In this document: positions 1 through 6,900 of the stretch, piece after piece
Layout: every line of letters starts with the position of its first letter
How positions within the stretch are numbered: the first letter of the stretch is position 1
Origin: an uncultured Dialister sp.
GTDB lineage: Bacteria; Bacillota; Negativicutes; Veillonellales; Dialisteraceae
Reading direction: 5' to 3'
Assembly: GCF_900765565.1 (NCBI RefSeq)
Contig: NZ_CAAFRZ010000246.1
Span: forward strand, 1-12,670
DNA: 12,670 bases
Made by a program: the position numbers and the translations under genes
The notes under the pieces: model-generated
Databases searched by the model: none
What the model saw: only the letters and a program-made list of their open reading frames with translations
Told to the model about the DNA's origin: nothing

Positions 1-97
1 CCCCCCTCCCTCTAAAGAGGGAGGGTTGTGGGTGCCTGCCGCGAAGCGGCTGGACCTCAATGTTTCACTCAATTCTCAATTCTTTCCCTATCCCAAC
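1..97. repeat. Partial hairpin module followed by CTCAAYT heptamers
   Basis: Gene-free. Bases 4-25 form a near-perfect palindrome (CCCTCCCTCT, two-base loop, AGAGGGAGGG). A GC-rich mini-hairpin (GCCGC GAA GCGGC) and the constant GGACCTCAA follow. Then come CTCAATG at 56-62 and CTCAATT at 68-74 and 75-81. The same order of parts recurs at 3801-3914 and 8744-8843. This copy has a different hairpin arm sequence that still pairs, and it lacks the CCGCAAGCGG part between hairpins. It is probably cut by the window edge. Confidence 0.7.
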
Positions 98-129
98 AAA
101 AAAGCACCCTCAATTTTCATGAGAGTGCT
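98..129 (-). terminator. Intrinsic terminator of the tRNA-Arg gene
   Basis: Read on the minus strand, arms AGCACTCTC (121-129) and GAGGGTGCT (103-111) pair over 9 bp with one G-U. They enclose a short loop and are followed at once by six T (98-103). It lies 9 bp past the tRNA CCA end, so it ends the tRNA transcript. This is a textbook rho-independent terminator. Confidence 0.9.
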
Positions 130-137
130 GTATCTTC

Positions 138-214
138 TGGTGCGCTTGGGGGGATTTGAACCCCCGACACACGGTTTAGGAAACCGCTGCTCTATCCAGC
201 TGAGCTACAAACGC
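138..214 (-). tRNA. tRNA-Arg, anticodon CCU
   Basis: Folded by eye on the minus strand, the 77 nt give a full cloverleaf. The acceptor stem is GCGTTTG/CAAGCGC with one G-U pair. The D stem is GCTC/GAGC, and the anticodon stem GCGGT/ACCGT holds the loop TTCCTAA. The T stem is GGGGG/CCCCC with loop TTCAAAT. The discriminator is A and CCA is encoded. Anticodon CCT (34-36) reads AGG arginine codons, which look uncommon in the neighbouring genes, where CGG and CGC seem to dominate. The gene is monocistronic, with promoter at 225-253 and terminator at 98-129. Confidence 0.97.
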
Positions 215-224
215 AATTAATGTT

Positions 225-253
225 ATTTTACATAATATAGGGGGATTTGTAAA
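225..253 (-). promoter_or_regulatory. Sigma-70-type promoter of tRNA-Arg
   Basis: On the minus strand, a -35 box TTTACA (248-253) is separated by exactly 17 bp from a -10 box TAAAAT (225-230). Each is one base from consensus. The tRNA 5' end is 10 bp past the -10 box, so transcription would start at or just before the mature tRNA. Confidence 0.8.
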
Positions 254-320
254 GGGAAGCATGGCTTTGTCCCCAATGCGTTCCAAAACGAGAAATTGAG
301 AGAGGACGGGGGCGGATGAG

Positions 321-490
321 TAGCTGGTGGCTGGGCGTTCAGCCGCTCCGCGGCAAATGCAATCCGAAATGCACCCCCTCAGTCGCCTTCGGCGCCAGCT
401 CACCCTTACGGGAAAGCGACTCACTACGATTTGTGCGTCGCTTCGCTCCTACAAATCGTGTTCGCTGCCACCCCGATGGGGGAGCCGAGG
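321..490 (+). repeat. Repeat module gamma, copy 1
   Basis: No gene is supported between 254 and 500. The module starts with two TRGCTRG heptamers (321-334). GC-rich hairpins follow (for example CCGCTCCGCGG and GCCTTCGGCGC). A 9-bp inverted repeat comes next, ACGATTTGT (426-434) with ACAAATCGT (451-459). The module ends in CCCCGATGGGG followed by GAGCCGAGG. The same order recurs at 8870-9110 and, shortened, at 9632-9734. It stops 11 bp from the stop codon of the next gene, so it occupies that gene's 3' untranslated region. Confidence 0.75.
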
Positions 491-500
491 AATTATTCCC

Positions 501-1661
501 TCAGAAAAGGTTTTTCAGTTTCGAGAAGAGGCCCTTCTTTTCCTGTTTCACCGGCTTCGGGGACACCGGGGTTTCCGGTTCCGGCTTTGGTACGGTGTGG
601 TGGGGATAGGCCCCTTCGCTGGGACGAAAGGGGGGCGGGGCGGTGAAGGTGGGCATCCGGAGTACCGGGGGCGCCATGATTTTCGGTTTCACCACCGGCG
701 TCCGGTGGATCGGTGCATGGGCTTCGCTCCTGCCGTAGGGTACGTAGTGGTAGGCCTTGGAGGAAGGGTCCGGCACGTTCCGGTCCGCAATGTACCGGGT
801 GCCGTTGAAGTCCTGCCCCCGGAGCCGCTCCAGGAGCATGGACGCCATCATCTGGACGGAGAAGTAGGAGAAGGGCAGCCTCGGCGCCAGCCTGGCAATG
901 GAGGAGAGGAAGGAGGTCTTCACGTCGTCCATGGTCATTTTCAGTTCTTTCCGGATCTCGTCCATGAGGAGGATCATGCCCTTCTGGGTGGGGAAGAGGT
1001 TTTCGTAGGGCACCAGGTTATTCTTGTTGCCCATGCCTGACATGTCCATGAAGAAGACCAGGTACAGGTAGGACAGGGCGCTGCTGTTGTCCCGGGCCCG
1101 GAGGTAAAAGTTCGCCACGGTGTAGTAGGTATTCCGGAGCTTCGACCATTCGCCGGCCATGGTGTAAAGGTTGATTTTCTGCTGGAACGCACGGCTCAGG
1201 ATATCCCGGGCCGTAAAGGGCTCGCCCCGCTGGGACAGGGCATTCTGGGATTCCCCGATTTCCCCTTCCGTGAGGCCGTAGTTTTCCCGGACGTTCAGCA
1301 CGTAGGCCATGTGGTGGCCGATTTCCGCTTTTCCTTCCTTCGTAAGGACGTAAATCTTCGGTACCCCGTGGGCATAGTCCTTCTCGGGGATCTTGGAAAT
1401 CACCCGGCCCGTGAGTTCCGCATGGGTGCCTTCGCCGGAGAGGTCATAGCGCTTCAGGAAATCGGAAAGCACTTTATCCGGCAGCATGTTCACCGTCTCC
1501 TGGGGACGGCTCGCCCGGATCCAGCCATCCGCCAGGAGTTCGTCGATTCGGTCGTTGGCGTCCTGGCCGTAGATATTCAGTTTATAGGGCGGCATGCGAT
1601 GGTGCACCGGTTTGCCGTCGAAGTAGTCCAGAATCAGGATATCCCTCACCGATAACCCCAT
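501..1661 (-). CDS. SAP-motif-containing protein of unknown function
   Basis: The protein has 386 residues and I do not recognise it as a named gene. Residues 1-50 look like a winged-helix-type domain (short helices, then ELLADGWI). Residues 60-95 match the SAP pattern of spaced leucines and a glycine followed by an ExxxR segment (LSDFLKRYDLSGEGTHAEL), a fold usually linked to nucleic acid binding. Residues 150-285 are mostly helical. Residues 297-372 are rich in proline and histidine and look disordered. The last 13 residues (EKKGLFSKLKNLF) form a basic amphipathic tail. No signal peptide or membrane segment is visible. The start is set by AAAGGAGG six bases before ATG, with a promoter at 1709-1737. 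The gene stands alone, its product may be phage-derived or a host accessory protein, and no clear terminator follows. The SAP call is by eye. Confidence 0.85.
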   Translation of the reverse strand: MGLSVRDILILDYFDGKPVHHRMPPYKLNIYGQDANDRIDELLADGWIRASRPQETVNMLPDKVLSDFLKRYDLSGEGTHAELTGRVISKIPEKDYAHGVPKIYVLTKEGKAEIGHHMAYVLNVRENYGLTEGEIGESQNALSQRGEPFTARDILSRAFQQKINLYTMAGEWSKLRNTYYTVANFYLRARDNSSALSYLYLVFFMDMSGMGNKNNLVPYENLFPTQKGMILLMDEIRKELKMTMDDVKTSFLSSIARLAPRLPFSYFSVQMMASMLLERLRGQDFNGTRYIADRNVPDPSSKAYHYVPYGRSEAHAPIHRTPVVKPKIMAPPVLRMPTFTAPPPFRPSEGAYPHHTVPKPEPETPVSPKPVKQEKKGLFSKLKNLF

Positions 1662-1708
1662 GGGCCGCCTCCTTTCATTTTCGTTTGACTGCTGATATTC
1701 CAGTATTA

Positions 1709-1737
1709 ATTATATGCAGAACAGGGCCTTTTGAAAA
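1709..1737 (-). promoter_or_regulatory. Promoter of the SAP-like gene
   Basis: On the minus strand a perfect -10 box TATAAT (1709-1714) lies 17 bp after TTTTCA (1732-1737), a 4 of 6 match to the -35 consensus. The leader to the ATG is about 40 nt and holds the ribosome site AAAGGAGG at about 1668-1675. Confidence 0.7.
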
Positions 1738-1744
1738 GAGGGAT

Positions 1745-1864
1745 AATAACGAGATCGCGGTCGAGGTCGAGATCGAGGAGGATGGGTCGAAGGGTGGCTG
1801 GTAGCTGGTAGCTAGTGGCTGGCCTCAATCCTCTTTCCTCAACTCTCCATCCTGCTTTTGAATC
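1745..1864. repeat. Hexamer tract and TRGCTRG heptamer array
   Basis: Gene-free. Bases 1750-1781 hold degenerate 6-bp units related to CGAGAT/CGAGGT, rich in TCGA. A similar tract is at 8617-8645. Bases 1795-1822 are four consecutive 7-bp units: TGGCTGG, TAGCTGG, TAGCTAG, TGGCTGG. A degenerate CCTCAAYCTCT-like stretch (1823-1852) links to the next module. Confidence 0.65.
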
Positions 1865-1966
1865 CCGTCATAGTCATACACCAGAGAGATTTCTCGACTC
1901 GTCGAAGCTTTAGCGATTCTTATATGGAGTGTCATCACGGCGCTAGCCACCGCTCGAAATGACGAG
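1865..1966. repeat. Repeat module delta, copy 1 (102 bp)
   Basis: This module recurs at the same length at 9781-9882. Shared blocks include CCGTCATAGTCA at the left, AGAT-TCTCGACTC and TCGAAGCT-TAGCGATTCTT in the middle, and CACCGCTCGA-ATGACGAG at the right. The outer ends CGTCAT/ATGACG can pair, and the inner GAGATTTCTC is itself palindromic. The right part resembles a GTCATTTCGAGCG-type dispersed repeat that I recall from many bacterial genomes; that recollection is unverified. Confidence 0.75.
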
Positions 1967-1988
1967 GGGGGATAGAGTCAGTTGGGAT

Positions 1989-2106
1989 GGCGGCGGAGCC
2001 GCAGGACCTCAATTCTCTTCACTCAATTCTCAATTCTGCTTTTTTCCGGCGAAGCCGCTGGACCTCAACTCTCAAATCTCAAATCTCAAATCTCAAATCT
2101 TTCTTT
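1989..2106 (+). repeat. Two alpha modules: hairpin plus CTCAAYT heptamer arrays
   Basis: Each unit has a mini-hairpin (GCGGC GGA GCCGC, then CGGCGAAGCCG), the constant GGACCTCAA and a 7-bp array. The first array (2008-2035) is CTCAATT, CTCTTCA, CTCAATT, CTCAATT. The second (2064-2098) is CTCAACT followed by four CTCAAAT. Both run into a pyrimidine-rich tail. The unbroken run of four identical units suggests recent slippage. Confidence 0.8.
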
Positions 2107-2117
2107 TGCACTGCAGG

Positions 2118-2170
2118 CTGTCGAGCTTTCCTAGAGGCTAACAGCTAGCAGCTAGAAGCCCCTGCTCCAA
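2118..2170 (-). repeat. Beta-core heptamer block, reverse orientation
   Basis: On the minus strand the block reads GGGGCTT, then CTAGCTG, CTAGCTG, TTAGCCT, then CTAGGAAAGC. This is the same plan as the cores at 3514-3550, 9248-9284, 9590-9626 and 12307-12343. Here it stands without the rest of the beta module and ends about 50 bp before the aroB -10 box. Confidence 0.7.
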
Positions 2171-2217
2171 CTGAAACCAACCATAGCCTCACCCTTTCTC
2201 CCCTGTACACTATGGTT

Positions 2218-2223
2218 TATAAT
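2218..2223 (+). promoter_or_regulatory. aroB -10 box
   Basis: A perfect TATAAT lies 40 bp before the chosen aroB start. No good -35 box is found at 16-18 bp spacing (the best is TTTCTC at 2195-2200), so strength is uncertain. The box overlaps an upstream in-frame ATG at 2212, which argues against that ATG as the start. Confidence 0.55.
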
Positions 2224-2262
2224 AAAGGCAGATTAAGATTATTTAGAAGAGGTGATTCGGAT

Positions 2263-3339
2263 ATGGATAAGATTCATATTAATCTTGGCAGCGATTCTTA
2301 CGACATCCTCATCGATAACGGACTGGTAGGCCGGGCGGGGCCGGCCATCCGGGACCTGACGGGGGCTTCGAAGGCCGCCATCATCACGGAAGACGGTATC
2401 GACAGGCTCTATGGCACGGGGCTCGTGAAGTCCCTGGAGGACGCAGGCATTCGGACCCAGATGATCGTGGTACCGTCCAGTGAAAAATCCCGGAATCTCC
2501 ATCTCATCAGTAAAGTCTACGGCGCCCTGGCGGACTTTGGCCTTGGCTCCAGCGATGTTCTCATCGCCCTCGGCGGCCGCGTGGTAGGCGATATCACCGG
2601 CTTCACCGCCGCCACCTGGCACAGGGGCATTTCCTACATCCAGTTCCCCACGTCCGTGCTGTCCCAGATCGGCAGTTCCATCGGCGGGAAAATCACTCTG
2701 GACCTGGACCAGGGAGCCGGCAAGAATGCCGTAGGCACCTTCTACCAGCCGAAGGGTGTTTTCGTGGACCCGGGCATGGCGAAGACCCTGCCCCGCCGGT
2801 ATTTCCACAACGGCCTCGGGGAAGCGGTGAAACTGGGCTGCGTGGCGGACAAGAACCTTTTCGAGCTTTTCGAAAAGGTGTCTTCGGACACGGAAATCTA
2901 CCGGGTGCTCCCGGAAATCATCCGCCGCTGCGTCACCATCAAGGCCCACTATGTGGAAATCGACCCTCTCTCCAAGGGAGAACGGCGGATCCTTGACTTC
3001 GGCCACACCATCGGCGGCGCTATCGAACGGTGCTATCGGTACAATGATGCCCGCATCACCCATGGCGAAGCCACGGCCATCGGCATGTACCTCATCACCC
3101 GGCGGTCGGAACTGGAAGGACTCACGAAACGGGGCACCACTTCCCGCCTGGAGTACGTGCTGAAATCCCTGTCCCTGCCCATCAGCACTTCCATCCCCGA
3201 CGACATTCTCTTCGAGTCCCTGAAACACGATAAGAAGATCAAAGGCGACGTGATCCAGATCACCCTGATCAAAGAAATCGGGGAAGGCTTCCTCTACACT
3301 ATCCCGGTGAGGGAACTGGGAAAATTCATCAGGAAATAA
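2263..3339 (+). CDS. aroB: 3-dehydroquinate synthase (AroB family), atypical active site
   Basis: The family converts DAHP to 3-dehydroquinate, step two of the shikimate pathway, in the cytoplasm with NAD and a divalent metal. The 358 residues match the family length. Present are the NAD loop (LGGRVVGD, 103-110), R121, the GGK site (K143), GKN (N155), GEAVK (E187 metal ligand, K190), K227, R241, H248 and H267 (metal ligands), and DKK (323-325). Unusual are R106 in place of the third G of GGG, G137 where the family has D, D245 where it has N, and G252 where it has the second H of GHTFGH. The start at 2263 follows AGAGGTGA; an in-frame ATG at 2212 overlaps the -10 box. The gene stands alone with a strong terminator. 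It could be a divergent AroB or a related sugar phosphate cyclase. Confidence 0.9.
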   Translation: MDKIHINLGSDSYDILIDNGLVGRAGPAIRDLTGASKAAIITEDGIDRLYGTGLVKSLEDAGIRTQMIVVPSSEKSRNLHLISKVYGALADFGLGSSDVLIALGGRVVGDITGFTAATWHRGISYIQFPTSVLSQIGSSIGGKITLDLDQGAGKNAVGTFYQPKGVFVDPGMAKTLPRRYFHNGLGEAVKLGCVADKNLFELFEKVSSDTEIYRVLPEIIRRCVTIKAHYVEIDPLSKGERRILDFGHTIGGAIERCYRYNDARITHGEATAIGMYLITRRSELEGLTKRGTTSRLEYVLKSLSLPISTSIPDDILFESLKHDKKIKGDVIQITLIKEIGEGFLYTIPVRELGKFIRK

Positions 3340-3354
3340 GCGCCTGCATCGCGT

Positions 3355-3399
3355 AAAAGCCCCCGCAGGACTGCATCGACAGTCCCGCGGGGGCTTTTT
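3355..3399 (+). terminator. Strong intrinsic terminator after aroB, probably bidirectional
   Basis: AAAAGCCCCCGC pairs with GCGGGGGCTTTT, and after one A/C mismatch GGACTG pairs with CAGTCC across a 6-base loop. The right arm runs into TTTTT. On the minus strand the hairpin is followed by TTTT, so it could also stop gltB read-through coming from 3918. Confidence 0.92.
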
Positions 3400-3508
3400 G
3401 TGACTGAGCGTACGTGCGAACGGGCGGGGCTTTGAGCTTTCAGCCTTGAGCCTTGAGCTGAATAGGCCCTGCGGGCCAGGTGACGGATGGATAAGTGGGC
3501 GGCCGAAC
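3400..3508 (+). repeat. TTGAGCC heptamer array with flanking hairpin
   Basis: Gene-free. After GTGCGAACGGGCGGGGC, four 7-bp units follow at 3432-3459: TTGAGCT, TTCAGCC, TTGAGCC, TTGAGCT. A hairpin (GGCCCTGCGGGCC, 3464-3476) and a linker resembling 9195-9242 come next. The same leading part precedes the other beta copies, at 9180-9242 and 12234-12301. Confidence 0.65.
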
Positions 3509-3686
3509 GTACAGGGGCTTTTAGCTTCTAGCTGCTAGCAGCCAGGAAAGCTGGTTCGCCTGCGGCGCATCCATCACCATCTCTCAGTCCGGTGGACAGC
3601 TCTCTTCTGGGAAGAGAGCCTCCTGCAGAGTCAATTGCACGTTTTGGGGATAGAGTCTTTAGGATTCCAACGGCGGCGGAGCCGCT
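3509..3686 (+). repeat. Repeat module beta, copy 1 (178 bp, uninterrupted)
   Basis: In order: GTACAGGGGCTT, heptamers TTAGCTT, CTAGCTG, CTAGCAG (3521-3541), CCAGGAAAGCTGGT, hairpin CGCCTGCGGCG, and a conserved CATCACCATCTCTCAGT block. Then come a 9-bp hairpin GCTCTCTTC TGG GAAGAGAGC (3599-3619), a CACGTTTTGG block, GGATTCCAACGG and a hairpin GCGGC GGA GCCGC. It aligns end to end without gaps with 9243-9420, and with 12302-12561 once an 85-bp insertion is removed. Confidence 0.85.
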
Positions 3687-3800
3687 GTACAGCTCAAGGC
3701 ACAAGGCTAAAGGCTCAAGGCCCGGCCCCAGTAACTCTAACCGCGTCCTGACCAGTGCCGCAGGCTGTCGATCCTTCCTGACAGCTGGAAGCTAGTCCGC
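3687..3800 (-). repeat. Reverse-oriented heptamer and beta-core fragments
   Basis: On the minus strand, 3691-3718 reads as TTGAGCC, TTTAGCC, TTGTGCC, TTGAGCT, an array like that at 3432-3459. Bases 3764-3800 contain a degenerate beta core (GGACTAGCTTCCAGCTGTC, then AGGAAGGATCGACAGCC). No gene is supported. Confidence 0.55.
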
Positions 3801-3914
3801 CGCTACGCGGCAACCCACCCACCGCAAGCGGTCCCCCCTCCCTTGCGAGCAAGGGAGGGTTAACTTTTGCGGCGAAGCCGCGGAACCTCAATTCTCTTCA
3901 CTCAATTCTCAATT
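3801..3914 (+). repeat. 90-bp hairpin module plus CTCAAYT array, abutting the gltB stop
   Basis: Bases 3801-3890 match 8744-8833 with four differences. The module contains CCGCAAGCGG, an 11-bp-stem hairpin with arms CCCTCCCTTGC and GCAAGGGAGGG (3836-3859), and GCGGC GAA GCCGC. The heptamer array at 3887-3914 (CTCAATT, CTCTTCA, CTCAATT, CTCAATT) ends 3 bp from the gltB stop codon, so it forms the very start of the gltB 3' untranslated region. Confidence 0.8.
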
Positions 3915-3917
3915 CTA

Positions 3918-6900
3918 TTATTTAAACTTCTCCTCAAACGCCTCTTTCTCCGCCTCTTCCCGGGTTGTTCCTTTCTTCATGAGTTCGTGGATTCTTGCTT
4001 CCATGGCTTCGTAATCCCTGGGGATGACTTTGGTGATTCTGGGGAGGAACCGGTTCCACTGGGCGAGAATTTCTTCTGCCCTTTCGCTTCTTGTGCAGAT
4101 GTAGTGCTCTTCGATAAGCTGTTTCACTTCTTCCGTTTCCTTCGGGTCTTCCAGGGGCAGGGCATGGACCATTTCCTTATTGAGGAGCCCTTCGTCCAGG
4201 TCCACCACGTAGGCGGTGCCGCCGGACATGCCGGCTGCCAGGTTTTTACCGGTCTTCCCAAGGATCACCACTTTGCCGCCGGTCATGTATTCCAGGCCGT
4301 GGTTGCCGACCCCTTCCACCACCACCGTGGCGCCGCTGTTTCGTACGCAGAACCGTTCTCCCGCCCTGCCGGAGACGAAGGCTTTGCCACCGGTGGCGCC
4401 GAAGAAGGCTACATTGCCGATGATTACGTTATCCTCTGCCGCAAAGGAGGCTTCCTTCGGCGGGTAGATGATGATCTTGCCGCCGGAAAGACCCTTCCCT
4501 GTGTAGTCGTTGGCGTCCCCTTCCAGTGTCAGGGTGAGGCCCCTGGGGATGAAGGCGCCGAAGCTCTGGCCCGCAGAGCCCACGAAGGAGAGGCGGATGG
4601 TATCTTCCGGCAGTCCCTCTTCCCCGTAGCGCCGGGAAATCTCGCTGCCCACGACGGTGCCGGTGACCCGGTTCGTGTTTTTGATGAAGAGCTTTGCCCG
4701 GACCGGTTTCTTTTCTTCCAGCGCCGGTTTGCACATGCGCACCAGCTTCGCCATGTCCAGTGTCTTTTCGATGTCATGGTCCTGGGGCACCCGGAAATGA
4801 TGACCCACGGTGCTGTCGGTGTAGGGCCGGTAGAGGAGAGCGTCCAGGTTCAGGGTATCGGCCTTCGGGTTCCCGGTGAGTCCCTTCTGCTTCAGTCGGT
4901 CGCTCCGTCCCACCATATCTTCCAGGGTATGGAATCCCAGGTGGGCCATGATTTCCCGGAGGTCCTCCGCCACGAAACGCATGAAGTTCACCACGTACTC
5001 CGGTTTCCCGGTGAACCGTTTCCGAAGTTTCTCGTCCTGGGTGCAGATGCCGAAGGGGCAGGTATTCTTATTGCACACCCGGAACATCTGGCAGCCAATG
5101 GCAATGAGGGGTCCCGTGCAGAAGCTGAACTGCTCCGCTCCCAGGAGGGCCGCGATCGCCACGTCCCTGCCGGTGAGGAGCTTCCCGTCCACCTCCAGGT
5201 GTACCCGGTCCCGGAGCCGGTTCATGAGGAGCACCTGCTGCACTTCGGAGAGCCCCACTTCCCAGGGGAGCCCCGCATGGCGCATGCTGGTCCTGGGCGA
5301 TGCCCCGGTGCCGCCGTCGTAGCCGCTGATGGTGATGCCGTCGGCCTTTGCCTTCACCACGCCGGCGGCAATGGTACCGATGCCGCTGCCGGCGGTGAGT
5401 TTCACGTTGATTTCCGCCTTCCGGTTCGCGTTCTTCAGGTCAAAGACCAGTTCCGCCAGGTCTTCGATGGAGTACACGTCGTGATGGGGCGGCGGGGAAA
5501 TGAGGGATACCCCCGGCGTGGACCGACGGGTGCGGGCAATGGCAGGATCCACCTTGCTTCCCGGCAGGTGGCCCCCTTCGCCGGGCTTCGCCCCCTGGGC
5601 GCACTTGATCTGGATTTCCTTCGCATGGACCAGGTAATTACCGGTAACCCCAAACCGGGCGGTGGAGACCTGCTTGATTTCATCGTTCACACTGCTGCCG
5701 TCGGGGCGGGGTGCGAACCGCTCATCATCTTCCCCGCCTTCTCCCGTGTTGCTGCGGCTGCCCAATGAGTTCATGGCCTCGGCGATGCACTCGTGGGCTT
5801 CCTTGCTCAAGGCACCGTAGCTCATGGCGCCGGTGCGGAAGTGGTGGATAATGGAGTCCACGGTTTCCACTTCTTCGATGGGGATACTGGAGCCTGCGGG
5901 GCTGGTGAAATCGAGGAGGTCCCGGAGCCGGATGAGGGGCTCATTTACCTTCTTCGCATAGACCTTATAAAGCTCGTAGCTTCCGGTGCGGCAGGCCTGC
6001 TGCAGGAGCCGGATGGCCTCGGCGGTGAGGATATGGGGCTCGTCCCCATTTCTCCGGTACTTGAACACGTCCCCGGAGAAGAGGCCCTTCTTCGGGCCGT
6101 AGGCCTCCTCATGGCGCCGGCGGTTCTCTTCTTCTATTTCCGGAAGTCCGATGCCGCCTACGGGGGAGGTGGTGTGGCCGAAATAAGTATCCGCCACTTC
6201 TTTGCCGATGCCGATGGCTTCGAAAATCTGGGCGCCATGGTAGCTCTTCACCGTGGAAATCCCCATTTTCGACATGACCGAGAGAATGCCGTTCACCGCG
6301 GCGGTGAGGTAGCTTTCCCGGGCTTCTTCGGCGTTCTTCTTGCCGAGCCGCCCCTTTTCTGCCAGGTCCGACACCGTATCCAGGGCCAGGTAAGGGTTGA
6401 TGGCGGTGACGCCGTAGCCGATGAGGGTGCAGAAATGGTGCACCTCCCGGGGTTCCCCGGATTCCAGGATAATGCCCACATCGGGCCGCACTTTTTCCCG
6501 GATCAGGAAATTGTGGAGCCCTGCGGAGGCGAGAAGTGCCGGGATCGCTTCATGGTCCCGGTCCACGCCCCTGTCGGAGAGGATGAGGATATTGTGTCCT
6601 TCCTTCACCGCCTTCAGGGCTTCATCAAAGAGATGGTCCAGGGCTTTCTCCATTTCTCCCTTTCCCTCGGCGGGATAGAGGAGGGACAGCACCACCGGAC
6701 GGATCCGGGGATCCCTAAGATGCTTCACCGCTGCCATTTCTTCGTTCGTGAGAAGGGGCCGGTCCATGGAGAGGGCAGCGGTGCCCTTCTCGTCGGGGTC
6801 CATGATATTTGCCATGTTCCCCACGTACACCGTGGCGGAGGTGACGATTTTCTCCCGGATGGCATCGATGGGAGGATTCGTGACCTGGGCGAAGTTCTGC

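Noticed and set aside
327..1040. Plus-strand 237-residue frame
   Set aside because: Starts in a repeat and runs antisense through the SAP-like gene; no start signals.
2008..2098. Heptamer arrays as a CRISPR array
   Set aside because: Units are 7 bp with no spacers and no cas genes nearby.
2212..2262. Upstream in-frame ATG start for aroB
   Set aside because: It overlaps the TATAAT box and lacks a ribosome site; the ATG at 2263 has AGAGGTGA and begins at the family's usual N-terminus.
2239..3228. Minus-strand 329-residue frame opposite aroB
   Set aside because: Shadow of aroB; no ribosome site and no recognisable domain.
3836..3868. Hairpin with arms CCCTCCCTTGC/GCAAGGGAGGG as a terminator
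   Set aside because: On the plus strand it is followed only by TTAACTTTT and on the minus strand by no T run; it is a repeat part found at several places rather than at gene ends.
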